Assembly: GCA_001636815.1 (NCBI GenBank)
Contig: AZHD01000009.1
Span: forward strand, 863,483 to 927,482
Direction: 5' to 3'
DNA length: 64,000 nucleotides
Source: Niveomyces insectorum RCEF 264
Lineage: Eukaryota > Ascomycota > Sordariomycetes > Hypocreales > Cordycipitaceae
Shown: in pieces, positions 1 to 11,900 of the stretch
Layout of the letters: each line of letters starts with the position of its first letter
Position numbering within the stretch: position 1 is the first letter of the stretch
Translations under genes and position numbers: made by a program
Notes under the pieces: generated by a model
Told to the model about the DNA's origin: nothing
The model's database searches: none
What the model saw: only the letters and a program-made list of their open reading frames with translations

Positions 1-1024
1 GTCGCTTGCGACAGCGCGCGCGGTCGTATCCGCGCCGACTCCAATTCTGTGGATGGTGGGGGCGGCGTCGCTTCCTGCGCTGCGGCGGCGGCGGCGGCCC
101 ACTCCGGGAGAGCGTTGACGGCCTCGGATAGACGGCGCGGTGGGGGCTGCCCAGCGTGCCGCGTCCGGGCACCCGCACGACAATGCGGGCGCGCCACGGC
201 ACCTCCCAGCCCCAGGCGCGGGACGCCGGTGCGGCGGCAGCGCGGACGTCCTCACCACGGACGGCAACGGCGGCGTAGCGGGCCCTTTCGTCGGCGGTGG
301 GTTCGCCGGCGAGATAGGCACTGAGCGGCCGGGGCGGGTTGAGGAGGCCGCCCTTCCCAGCACGACCCGCGGGGCCAAGGGCATCGCCGCCGTTGTCATC
401 GTCGCCAGCCACCAGATCGTCCAGTAGCACCACATCGGCAGTGCCACTCACTTCTTCGTTTTCTGCTGCTGCTCTTGTGGCCTTTTCCGCTCCAGCTGAC
501 GCACCGCTGCTTGGTTTGGAGGCGAACAGCCGGAAAGCAAATTCGGTGGCACCGCCACCTACGCTTGTTGCGGTTGGCCTGTTTTCTTGCTCAGTATCAC
601 TATCGTCCTCCTCCTTCTCGTCATCGTCGTCGTCTTCGTCTTTCTGTTTGCGTTTTTTCTTGCCGTCCGTTGTTGTGGTGGTGTGGCTCATGCGTACCGC
701 GGCCGGTGGCGGCGGCTGCTTCGGTGGAGCCAAAGCGCCCAGGTCAAGACCAAGGGTCTCGGCCATGTAGGCTGCCAACGCGGCGCGCGCGGCCGCGGCG
801 GTTTCGGCGTCCTCACCGTCACCATCGCCATCGCCACCCAGGCCGGTGCTGCTTCGCCGCCGTGTGCTACGGCCGTCCGCATCCTCTCGAAAAAGGTCGG
901 CACGGCGGACCCTACAGGACGTAGTGTCAGTACGATTTTCGTGGTGCTGTCTTTGTGATGCGTATTCCCTTCCTTGCAACGCGGCCACTCACTCTCTCGC
1001 ATGTATCATAAGGTCGGACGACAT
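1..1024 (-). CDS. DUF2011-like fungal protein, 5' part (3' end outside window)
   Basis: I join exon 1 (993-1024) to exon 2 (1-911, running off the left edge). The 81-nt intron 912-992 starts GTGAGT and ends TGTAG, and the join keeps one frame from the ATG at 1024. The protein starts MSSDLMIHARE and runs straight into VRRADLFRED, which resembles the N-terminal VRR-type motif I remember for the DUF2011 family. Further along come an Ala-rich helix (AALAAYMAETLGLDL), a Lys/Asp/Glu-rich stretch, EFAFRLFAS, LSAYLAGEP, VRGEDV and AWGWEVPWR, then a basic tail rich in Arg. The order (N-terminal VRR, FEFRLF-like block, GEDV, PWR, basic tail) fits DUF2011, whose function is unknown. The basic tail and acidic stretch suggest a nuclear or nucleolar protein, which is inference. 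The family match is from memory of its motifs. Confidence 0.55.
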
Positions 1025-3525
1025 AGTCGTGGTGGTGGTAGTGATGGTGGTGGTGACTGGATGAGCAGCAGTCTCATCTCATCGCCTTTTTGTTTCGCTT
1101 TGTCCAGCGGTTCGCATACGTGCTTTCACACGTGTATCATTAAAAACCACTTTTCTTGGAAGTGGAGCCTGAACGTTGTGATAACGGCGCATACATTTAT
1201 TTTCAGTCGACCATCGCTGTGAACCAGATGAGCGTGGAAGCCAAGACGTGAGCGAGCTCGTAAAAGGTTCTCAATGAAAGGCGTCAATTCGTCCCAAAAT
1301 TTAGTGGTGTGTGTGTGTGTGGTGTGGTTGAAAATGGCACGTGCGTTTAGGCAGCTTATCTAATCGCGGCTGCCGTAGTACGTAGTGCGAGAAAGCTGAG
1401 AGCTGGACGACCCCCATTGGCCCTCGCTAAAAACGGTCTAGAAGCAATGGAAAAAGAAAACAACTCCAAGAAGTCGCTGGGACTAACGAACCAATAGTTC
1501 CAATTGCCAAGATCGGATTTAGTTTTTGTTTTTTCTTCTTTTTGTCCCTTTGTTTACGGGCTGCCTCCCAGCAGGTCGGAGCACAATGGCAGCTCTTATT
1601 CGCCTTGCTTTGGACGTCCTTCCCCGTGGTTTTTATTGAAGCCCCAAGCAAATACGAAGCGGAAAAAGGGGGTACAGGTCCAAGAAAGAATGCTAAAATT
1701 GTAGATGGCTAGGGACGAAGCACAGGGGCCAAGGGCGCGTTGCGGCAAATAGAAGAAAAAGTTGTGTGGCAGGGCGAGCTGAAAGAGCCCCAGTCCGGCT
1801 GGCGGGAAGCCAAGGCGGATCGCCAAACAAAGGAAAGGCCAGAAAGGCACATCCGCTGTCCCCGTTTCCCGTACCTGCGGGACGCCCGGAGCACTGGGAA
1901 CCAGGTTGGATATGATGATTTGATAAGATTTCCTATGATTCAGTATGGCCAGCGAACTGGCGGCGGTTTACGTTTTCTCTCTCGTACGGACAGGCGTCAC
2001 TGCATATGTTGCCCCCCTGAAGGGCACGTAAATGGGAAAGCTTGTGTTCTCTCTCTCTCTTTTTCTCGTATACGACTCAGTTGCTGCGGACAGGCAAAGA
2101 AACGAAGCGTAAAGAAAAAGCAATTCTGGGGGGCCATGCTCGTTTTGGCTAGGTTTTCCCGTTCAGCTCAATAAATCCCAAAACATCCCATAGATCCCGT
2201 TCAAAGATATTTTCCGGAAAAGGGCAAGAAAACAATCCAAGCACACAGAGACATAATTATATAAAAGCAGCCGGTGCTCGTGCGCCGCCCTGTGTTTGTG
2301 TGTGTAGTTGTCTATGCTTTGACTTGAGTATATATATACATATACTTTCCTTTAATCCCGCTGGTTTTTTTTGGTTTTTGACCCTTTTTTTTTTTTTCTT
2401 TTTACCCGGCCGGGCCGGCTACGGGTTCGTCGTTTCCGCGACGCGAGCCGTGCCTTTGTTCGTTCCATAAAACAACCGTGTTCTGCGCAGGAAGGTTTTC
2501 ACACCCAAAGACATTTTCTTGTTCTGATCGAGTCTCTCCAACCTCTGCGGTTTCATGACCTTCATCACACTTCCGACCGCCTCGTTCATGCCCGGGTTGT
2601 TTTGCTCTTTTTTACGTTGCGGCTTCACCCTCCGCCTTTCTTTGCTCGCGTCTTGACCTCACACACGCGTGTTCACACAAAGCGTACGGGGTATGTCGAA
2701 GCAAGATTGTATGTAATAAGTAAGGTATCTTTTCTTTTTCTGGGGTCTCTTCTTTATATATCGTCGGTACATACACATACACACACACACACAAAGCCAA
2801 GAAATAAACGCATCGCTTTCTTTTCTATCTGTCTCTCGTTTCGGTTCATTCTCACAAAAGCAAGCAGACGAACAAAAAAGGCACCCTTGAACAAAAAAGT
2901 TACAGTCTCAGGAAGACGGAACAAAGAAAAAAGGCTGGTAAAACAGAAAAGCTCGAACGAAAAAAAAAGGACAAACATCCATAAAACGTCGAGCCAAAGG
3001 GGCCGGTCGGGGCAACAAGAAGCGAACGAAACACGCAATGGTATCGAGCGTGCAAGAAGACATGTCAGCAGATACAGTAATTCGAAATACGCGAATACGC
3101 ACCAAGCCAGAAAAGAAAAACACACGCACACACACACCACATAAAAAAACAAAAGACAATAAGTAGAACCTCCTCCCAAACTTCAGACATGGAACATAAA
3201 AACCAAGCATCGTTATCCCCAATTGTGCGCCAACCCAATCGCTGTGCTCAAATGGTTCGCATGCTTACGCCCGAAACAACCCGGATTGCCAGAAGAAAAG
3301 GACTAACAAGAACAACCAAGAAAAAAAAAAAACAAAAAAATGTGGCGGCCAAAGCCAAAAAACGCTGTGGGTAGGACAAGACATCTCCTCTAACGGGAAC
3401 GTGCACTCGAGAACATATCAGGCGTGCACCTATTCAGGCGAATCGATCAACGGTGACGTCCACTCCGCAAAAGCCCCGAGCAGTGCGCCGTTTCGGACTT
3501 TGCACCGCCGTAGTGCAACACGTTT
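1025..3525. other. intergenic region, no gene seen
   Basis: This stretch separates the start of the DUF2011-like gene from the 3' end of the NDT80-type gene. It carries a short GT repeat near 1306-1322, a CA repeat near 2769-2793 and A-rich tracts. A TATA-like tatatata lies near 2330. Open frames here are short, low in complexity and without recognisable domains. Its left part should hold the promoter of the DUF2011-like gene. Confidence 0.6.
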
Positions 3526-4604
3526 TTACGCGGCACTCCACGAGTAGTGGTTCATGGTGGCGTCAAATGAGGCGCGTGGCGCGCCGTAGCCATGCGGCTG
3601 CGGCAGGGCCTCCGTTTTGAGGTTGTGGCCTGCTTTATACTCATCCGGGAAGCCATAGCCCCGCGACTCGCCGTTCGTGTACGGGGGCGGGTTTGCATCG
3701 CTTGCGGTCGAGGTCCACGAGGCCGACGGCGGATAGTAGTCGCGGGGCGGCGGATGCACGGCGGACGAAGCGACCGGATTGTGGTTACCGTTGCTGCTGT
3801 TGTCGCCATGGCTGCTATTGCTAACATTGTGTGGGCCCGGCCCGTATGGTGACTGCGCTGGCTGCTGCTGCTGTTGCGACGATGGCGGTGGTTGTTGTTG
3901 GTGCTGCTGCTGTTGTTGTTGATGCTGTTGGTGCTGCGGGTGTGGCAACGGCAGAGGCTGCGTCGGCGAGTGCTGTTGCGACTGGGGCTGTGAGTGCTGC
4001 TGTTGCTGGCCACGCTCTTGAAGCGGCTGCGACGAAGCGTGCTGGTGCGGGCTTAGGTCGCTCGTGCCGCCAACGCCCATGTACGGCGGTGCGCCGTACC
4101 GGTACTCGCCCGGCGTGTCGTTGCTCGTGGCCATGGAGCCGGAGCTGTGCACCGAGTCGTGGTTGGCGTGCCGCGGGCTCTTGGACGGGCGGGGGTTGTT
4201 GTCGACATAGCGCGGCACGCTGAGGCCGCCGTCGTGAGCTGTCGGCAACGAGAGTTGGGGTGGCGGGGCCGACGATCCTTGCACGTACGCGTATTGCGTC
4301 CGGATGGCGTTGGACTGCTGAGGGTCATTGGCAACCAGCGAGAGTTGCACCGACGGCATCGAGGTCTGCTGCAAGGGAAGCTCCTGCGGCTCTGCGGTGT
4401 AGTTGGGCGAACCAGACACGGGCATTTTCTGATACGGGTCGGCTGCCATTGTCGTCGTGGGGTAAGCCCCTGCGCTCGCAGGCGGGAGAGGCATCTGTGA
4501 CGAATTCCAAGCCGAGTAGGAGCTATACACAGCCTGCGTTAGTTCTCGCTCCGGCTTTTGCTTCTCTCCACTTCAAGGACACTGACTGATCGTGTCTGGC
4601 TGCC

Positions 4605-4638
<34 letters not shown>

Positions 4639-5653
4639 CCCATCGACGATGGGCTGGGCGGCATCTTGGGGCCTGCTGTGAACGTAAAGGCAGAACGGGG
4701 CATGTCCAATGCCATGGCCCTTGCTTTCTCTTGCGTCTTGACGGTCAGCGGTCCGGCGACAATGCCGAGCCCTGTTTCAACGAGGGCTTGCCCCCGCGAT
4801 CCTGCGCTCGACCCCAGGAGAGGAATTTCCTTTCGCGCCTGGAAGTTCCTCGGACTTCTGCCGCGGACAACGATAGGTGCGGTGGTGGATTCGGCTAGGA
4901 CCACTTTCGAGCCGGTGGTGAGGGTTGCGATGGCTTTAAGGTGCAGCACAAAATGCTGTTGCAGCTCTTTTCGGCGCCCGTTGTTCGCCGTGGCTCTGAA
5001 AACAGCAGATTAGTATCGTCCCCTCTTTTTTGAGTCCCTGTGCTCTTGTGGAAAATCAGCTTTCTTTATCTTTCACCACTACTCACATGCGGAATTGCAA
5101 CCGACGCCATCCAATGGGGTAGACGGCGTAGTCGCCGTCGGAGTCCGAGCCGTCGTCCTGGAAGGGAATCAGAGGCAAGGGCGCTGGCTCCTGGTCCGGG
5201 GCCTGGTTGATCTCGGGCGAGTTTGGCGGAGGCGTCTTCCACGGGATCACGATGAGACGGACAGGATGGCCGTCGACCGATTCGATGGCTGAAATGGTGA
5301 GCTCGGTGCTGCTGACAGCGACGGTCTCGCCCCCCTCCGTCACCACAGACAAGTGGCCCCGCGGCGTGATCAGCGTCCCGCTGATCTGAAAGAGATTCCG
5401 GCGGTAGCAGGTCAGTTCTGGCTGCAAGGCGCTGCCTTCAGTGTTGCTGGTGGGCATCTCGGACAAAAAAAACATGCCGTGGAGTTGGGCCGACAGATCT
5501 AGTGTCTGCATGCGGCCGTGCCGGTCGAGAATGGTGTGCTTGTCGGCGACGCGCTTAAATGACAAAAGTTTGTGGCCCAGGTTGACATTCGTTTTCGCAC
5601 CGTCCTCCCGCATGTCTGGTGTCATGTCCGGGTATGGCTGTGCTTGCTGTTGT

Positions 5654-5688
<35 letters not shown>

Positions 5689-6150
5689 TTGTTGCTGTTG
5701 TTGTTGTTGCTGCTGCTGTTGCTGCTGCTGTTGTTGATGATGTTGTTGTTGCGATGCTGGTGGTGGCGGTGGCGGTAGTGGCGGTTGCTGCTGCTGCTGC
5801 TGCTCGGTCTGAGAATACGATCGTTTCAAGTTGGGATAGCTGTTGTGCGCGCCCAACGCTGGGTGGCCCACGACGCCCGCAGTAGAATGATGTCTGCCAT
5901 AGACATCGGTCTCGTCTTGCGGGTAGCGGGTGTATCCGTACACATTGGCGTCGGTCCGCGGTCGTGCCGAGTGCGGTGACGGCGCCGAAGGCGCGGCGGC
6001 TGTGGCGTTGGCGAGAATGGGATCCAGAGCTGCAGGATGGTTGAAGCGGCCGTTGGTCATCTGCACCGGGCTTCCATAGTTGGGCCAAAGACCACCATGT
6101 GCCGGCTCTTCCAATTTTGCCATGGTGACAGTATACGTTGCCGTGGACAT
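3526..6150 (-). CDS. NDT80/PhoG-type transcription factor (VIB-1/XprG-like)
   Basis: The CDS joins 5087-6150, 4638-4995 and 3526-4533 and gives about 809 residues. The intron 4996-5086 is canonical (GTGAGT, CTAAT branch, TTTTCAG). Intron 4534-4637 is odd: its donor is GTTTTT followed by a 31-T run, and the phase-consistent acceptor is ACGCAG before GCT GTG TAT. The NDT80 DNA-binding fold spans roughly residues 185-415: LLSFKRVADKHTI, ELTCYRRNLFQISG, VIPWKTPPPNSPEINQ, YPIGWRRLQFR, ATANNGRRKELQQHF, VVRGRSPRNFQARKE. After it come DMPRSAFTF and PPSPSSMG, as in VIB-1/XprG proteins. In that family the protein controls proteolysis, nutrient sensing and heterokaryon incompatibility. There is a 31-Gln run at 5644-5736, and a second Gln/Pro/His-rich region in exon 3. 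Two starts are possible: 6150, or 6123, which has a near-perfect GTCACCATGG context. Which NDT80 paralogue this is (VIB-1, FSD-1 or other) is not settled by eye. Confidence 0.85.
4606..4636. repeat. 31-bp A/T homopolymer at a splice donor
   Basis: There are 31 consecutive A on the plus strand. Read on the minus strand this is a T run that begins at the second base of the GT donor of the last intron of the NDT80-type gene. Its exact length is unreliable in any assembly, but because it lies within the intron its length does not affect the coding phase. Confidence 0.9.
5644..5736 (-). repeat. polyglutamine-coding CAA/CAG tract
   Basis: Thirty-one consecutive Gln codons, an irregular mix of CAA and CAG, lie in the N-terminal half of the NDT80-type protein. 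A His pair and further Gln runs flank the tract upstream in the protein. The codon mix suggests an older or selected tract, not a recent pure-triplet expansion. Confidence 0.9.
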
Positions 6151-8940
6151 GGGAGCACACACGCCACTGGTAACGGGAGTTGAAAAGAGCAGAGGAGAAA
6201 AAGAGGGCCAGGGGAGAAAACAAAAGAGAGAAGCAAAGAGAAACCAAAAAAAAATCCCCAAAAAACCAGAGACAAGCGGTGGCGAGAAAGAGAAAAGTTC
6301 GATGGTCCAAGCTGCAATGCGAGTTGTTGAATTACGAAAAAAAAAACCCAAGGTTTTTTCTCGTTTTTTCTTTTGAACAAAAACACCGTTAACAATCGCT
6401 ACTTGTTGTCGAGGGTTATCGAAAGGATTTGGTTTCGCTTTGCCGTGAACCTGTTGGTTTACAAAGTTTGAAGACTTGCAAAAACAGAGGGAGGAGGCGA
6501 GAGGGTCGTGTTCAGAAGAAAGAAAAAGGATGAAGAGGCAAAGCGTTCACGCAACCAAGATCCTTTCGATTTCTATTTTCGGTTCGAAGGAAAGAAAAGC
6601 AGAACCCTTTGGAATGACAAGAAGAATGCTGCTGAAACGATCAAACCCTGAGCAGAGGACGATGGCGTGAAACAAAAGGACGAAGTCTGGATGAAGCGAT
6701 GTTTGTTGATGGCGGGTTGTCGTTTGCAGGGCAAGGGTTGTACTTGTATAAAATGGAACGGCAGTAGTAAGGCGAGCGTTTGTTGGTGAGCATTCCTTGG
6801 AGCTATTCTTACACAACACGCAAGGCAGGGGGGGGGTGTGTGTGTGTGTGTGTGAGTGAGTGGTAGTGGTAGTTAGTGGTTCTGGTCGTGATGATCCGTG
6901 GTGGTCGTGGCCGTGGTGGATGCGGCGGGAGGCGGTGGATCAAAGAAAGGAAACAGAAGGAGGAAGGCCACAAAGTCAGGAGGCGGATAAGGAGAAAAAC
7001 AAGACCGGGGGGATCAAGTTGGGGTATGATGAGAGACGGGTTTTCTCCTTCGCCCACTGAGCGTGTCTCTTTCTCTCTCCTTGCTTCTAGGTGCTGCTGG
7101 CTCATGCAGAGACAGCAAAAGAACCAGGCCTACCGAAGCGGGGACGGTATTAGGAAGGTTTTGGCTTTGGACTTGGGGCACAGCGTTGCATGTTTTGAGG
7201 AGTGTGGCTGGCCAGACCGTACTGGGAAGGAGGAGGAAGAAGGAGGCAAAACCCGGGGGGGGGAAGACAAGCTCTCTCTCGCGCCTTGCTAGGTCCTTCG
7301 AACGGTCTTTTTTTAGTAGGGGAGGGGAGAGAGCTAGCTAGCTAGCTGCTCCCGTGCCGAGCGAAGTCACACTGAACTGTTTTTCTTTATTTTTTTTTCC
7401 TTGATGGTTCCTTGTTTTGATTTTTTGCTTTTGTCGTCTTGTTGCCTTTTTCGGTGCTTCACGGGGTGATGTCTTTTGGTGTGAGGGCACGCTGCCTTCT
7501 CCTTTGGGGAGCTGGTTTGACGAAACGGTTTCTGGGGCACCCAGTCTTACTGAAGTTGTGGTTCTTTTTGCTGATATCGCGAATCGATTGTCTTTTTTTG
7601 GAAACTCACTTGCCTGATCAAGAAGGGCGAGCATCAACAATGAAAGAAGGAAAAACAAAAACAAAAAAAAGGTGCGAATGAAGAAGGTGAAAAAGGAATC
7701 ACGGACGCGGATGTGGATGAAGGAGGCTCTTATGAAAAAAAAGAAATCAAAGTGGAGATTCGATGTGCGAAGCGATGAGAAAGGGGATGGAATAAGGCAA
7801 CCCGGAAGACGAACTGAATGAAGACAACCAGGCAGGGCAGGGCAGGGCAGGAGAAGCTTTCAGAGTGCAAACAACGACAACGGGATGGAAAACATGGGGG
7901 CCACCCCTAGCCTTGACTGGGGGGGAAGGGGAAAGGAAGGAGGAGAACGGGGGGTGCAAAAAAAAGCAAATGCCTTGTTCGTTATCGGCGGAGGGCAGCA
8001 GAAAATACCTGCTTTGAAAGTTCGGTACCAAGGGTCGGTCGGATATGAGCAGAAAACAGGTAGCGGTGGTAGCGGTGGCAGCAGGGCGACCTGAGCGTAT
8101 GAAGCCGTTACCGTTATTTCGTCCTTTGCCTTTTTCTCTTCCCGCTGCGTTCTGGGATTTTCAGTGAGAACCACCACCTGCATGGAAGGAAACCCGAATG
8201 AGAGGAGCAGGAAAAGGGCCGATGGCTCGTCGACGGCTCATGCGAGATCTCGCGCTCCGTCCGTTCCCCCTTGACAATTTCCCCAAGGGCGTTTGATTCT
8301 GTTTGTGCTGCTGGTTGCTGCCGCTTTTTGCTGGTCCGTTTCGGCACGTGGAGACAGCCGCTGGCGGCAGTTCCGGCGTTGGCTTCCTTTTGGCTTTTTC
8401 TTGTGTCTTGCACCGTTGTGGTTGCTGTTGCTGTTGCTGTTGCTGTTGTTGTGGTTGCCGTTGTGGTTGTTTCGTGGCTGCACCTGCGGACCGCTAACCG
8501 GTTGACCGACCGGCCCTGCACGTACGGGGTATAGTCTATTCGTAGGTGGGTGCGGCAACAAACGATGAAGAAAGCCCGGAGAACACTCAACGGCAGAAAA
8601 AAGACGCGGTTCGACACTGGCGGCGAATGGGTTCCGCGGTGAGATGGGCGGCAGCCACACAAAAGAACCAGCACGAACATCACCACCAAAACCACCCCCA
8701 GAAAGAGAACAGCAGCATGGACACCGGGGGCAGAAGCGTTGCCGCACCCCCCAATCTTGAACAAGAAGGAGAGAAAAATAAAACCACGCAGCAGCAACGC
8801 ATGTCTTGCCCCAAGGCGGTCTTCCACACCCATTGTGGCTGCACACCCCCCCTCCCCATGCCACACCACCCGCCCCCTATCCACACCCATAATCCACACA
8901 CACACACTCCACCACGGAGACAAGACGCTCAACAGTGAGG
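6151..8940. other. upstream region of NDT80-type gene; no gene seen
   Basis: This is a likely promoter and long 5' leader. It carries a GT microsatellite near 6836-6854, a GGCAG repeat at about 7830-7850, a GCTAGCTA repeat at about 7331-7347 and a TTGCTG repeat at 8420-8446. The longest open frame on the minus strand (8114-8932) reads through the repeats as poly-Thr/Ala and has no recognisable domain, so I do not call it a gene. Confidence 0.5.
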
Positions 8941-11900
8941 ACCCGTAGTGTACTTGTTAGTTGCATGTGGTCGTTTCTCCGCAGATGTACTCTGTACAGC
9001 GTACTCCGTACGGGGCACAGAAGCCGGCGTCTTCTTACGTGCCCGTATTCACTGCAAAAGACACCCGTGATGCTCGCAACACACGGGTACCGTATACTCC
9101 GTTCTCCGTAACGGACGCCGTTTTTTTTGTAGCGTACTTCTTGCAGAGGAACCCTGTCGTTCGCGGCCGGTTCTTGCACACCCTCCAATAAGGCGTCGTG
9201 GTTGCCTCTGCCCGGAAACAATGCAAGTCCACAGTTGACATTTTGGCTAGGGCCGATGCGGCACCCGTTTTGTTGCCGTTTGTTTTGGTTTGTGACCGTC
9301 TGTTTTGCTGCGAGGCATGGGCATTTCGTTGCTCGTCCTCCGCATCGTACTTCGTCCTCTGTTCTCAGAGAAGGCTTGGTCTTTGCAATGTGGCTCAGGC
9401 TGTGACGAACCCGGTTGTTTGAGAGCGAGACAAGCAGCAGAGGAGACAAGAGCAACAGGCGATGGAATGTACTCTGTACAAGTAGAGCTCTCCCCCAAGA
9501 ATGCTTTGCCAGGGAAACAATCCCTTGAACCCCTGGGTCCTGGGTCCCATCCGCATTTTCTCGTCGAATCCCTCTCCTCCTTCGTCGTATTATTTGTGGT
9601 CCCCCGCCCGCTTTGCCGGGGGGCGGCATCGCCTCCTCCCCTGAGCCTCGCTCGTCGCTCATTTGACAAACAGGAGGGTGATCGACCACCCCGTTTCTTT
9701 TTTCCTCTTTTTTTTTCTCCGGCCGCTCTCAATGCGAGCTTGTGGCTTCTGGGCTGCCCCCCCTTTCCTGTCCTCCTCCCCACGGCCACCCCAACCCGCC
9801 CGCGTACAATATGTACGAAGTACATACGACGTACCGTCATGGGAAAAGGGGGAGAGGGCGGGCCCCTGGTTCGTCAGGAAAAGAAAGCAAGGCCCCGTCC
9901 TGCTACTGAAAGAAGAGAAAAAGACCCATAATTCGGCCAAAGAGCCGTTGAATAAAAAGCCAAAACTAGAAAAGGGATGGCGCGCGGGCCAAGGATGGCG
10001 TGGTTGTGTGGGCGTGTTGTGGGAGTGGAGCGCGGGAGTGGGTTCTTTTGGTGTGGGCATCGTTGCAGCAGAAAAATTAAAAGGGAAAAAAGAAAAGGAA
10101 AAAGAAAAGAAAAGAAACAAAAGAAGGGACAAGAAGAAAAGAAAAGAAAAAGTGAAGAATGGGCGTTGCAAACAATGGAGCTCACTAGGAGAGAAAAGGG
10201 GAAAGAGCATCCTTCCGTCGCAAGAGAGATTGGCAACGGGGAAGCTACGAAGTACGAAGTACTCGTACATAAAAAGGAAAGAGCAACAGCCCGCTTTTCG
10301 TCGCGGAGCAGCCCTGGATGGCGGGTGGGTCTCGACAGCAGCCACCCCCCTTTCAACGTCGTAAGCTCGGTTGCAGCGTGCATATGAGGCCCTGCCCGCA
10401 ATGACCAGCACACCGTGTTTTTATAATTTTGAATACTGTGACTGTGCTTTATATCTAACGCCTGTATCACGCGTTTCAACGCATACCGGGTACAGTACCA
10501 AATTGTATTGTACACGGTGAGTTGCTTTGCTTGTCTGCTTCACAGCTCGGTATTGCTCCGAATACGATTCCTCTTGTGCGGTCTGTCTTCTCTGCACGTC
10601 CTCCACCCTCTTCAGCATCCGTCTTCTGCATCTCCCCGTGGCTGCATATCGCATGTCGCTGCATGCACGCCCCGTGATGGACGGCGACGAGGGGGAGGAC
10701 GGCCGTCCTCCGTGCACAATAAACGGTTTTCACTTTGCACACATATGTACATCTGTAATGCCTTTTGTGCATGGACCCATCCGCGATCTCTCTCTGATCA
10801 TGCGCCGTGGTCGTCCGGCGTTGGCACTGGTGCTGGCGCGGGTACCGGCCGCCGCCGCCGCTGCTGCTGATGGGTCCTTTGACTGCATGAAGCGGCTGTA
10901 CAACTAGCTGTAGGAAATATACCGCAGATCAAGCTAGCTTTCATGAAGCAGCTGCCGGATGCGGGATTCTACATGTATAAGAGTAAAAATAGGAAGCAAA
11001 GCGCGCCACTTGCGCCAGGCGACGAACAGTCAGCAGTCCCTCCCAGGCGGCGGACTTGTTGAACAAACACAGGCAGTGTGGCTGGGCGGCTCAGCGTAGC
11101 TATATGTAAAAATACGTTGTGAGTGAACAGACTGACCCTCCTTCACTACCGACCTACCGTATTGGGTATGTCATCCAAATTGCCTGCATATTCGGGTTCG
11201 CTGTCTGTTTGCAAAACCAACCAAAGGACCAGCCTTCCCCAGGCAATCAAAGAGAAACCAATTTATGCCCCCCCATCAGAAGGACTGCGAAGGAAAGAGC
11301 GAGCGTGCGTCCACGAAGGCAAGGAGGAAGGTGGTCGACAGGAACAAAACACGCTTGACCGCTCGCTCTTGCCCCCTTTACCTTGGAACACTTGCCGAGT
11401 GCAGAAGGTGCGTTCGTCACCGGGTGGCTCGTACGACCAGAACAGAACCGAAAAATCAAAGCAGGAAGGAGCAAACGACGAAAAAAAAAATGTGCTAGTT
11501 AATCTACGAAATCCCATCGGCGAGCAGTTGTGGCTCGCCCTATCAAAAGCCGCCGCCGCCGTTTATTCCCCAAAAAAGGGCCCGAGGCTGGCACGTTGCA
11601 TTGCCTTTTGTTCTTCTTTTCAGTCCTTCTTTCTGTCCTATCGTTCCCAGCCAAACGGGGGCGGTCCTTCTTTCGGGCGCCTTCTTGCTTTCCCGGGAAG
11701 GAGCGACTGGGACGTGGCGTACGAAAATGTCATCCGTGTGTCATTGTGCTTTCCTTTTTTCTTTTTCTTTTCCTCCTTGCTTCTCTCTGGTTGGTTGTTG
11801 GCGGTAAACCGCAGAACACAAAAAAACGGTGTCTTCATTTATTTCACTGGCGCGGATGCTCCACAAAAGTGTGTAAGTGACCAGAAAATGTGAACAGCAC

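Noticed and set aside
8114..8932. 272-residue open frame on the minus strand upstream of the NDT80-type gene
   Set aside because: It reads through a TTGCTG repeat and pyrimidine tracts, has no recognisable domain, and its composition changes abruptly. It is more likely leader or promoter sequence.
9659..10411. Overlapping 230-250-residue frames on both strands
   Set aside because: Both are by-products of A/G-rich (Lys/Glu/Arg) or T/C-rich (Phe/Ser/Leu) sequence.
11123..11893. 256-residue open frame on the plus strand in the gene desert
   Set aside because: There are no domain motifs, low-complexity Phe/Ser runs come from T/C tracts, and competing frames of similar length overlap it.
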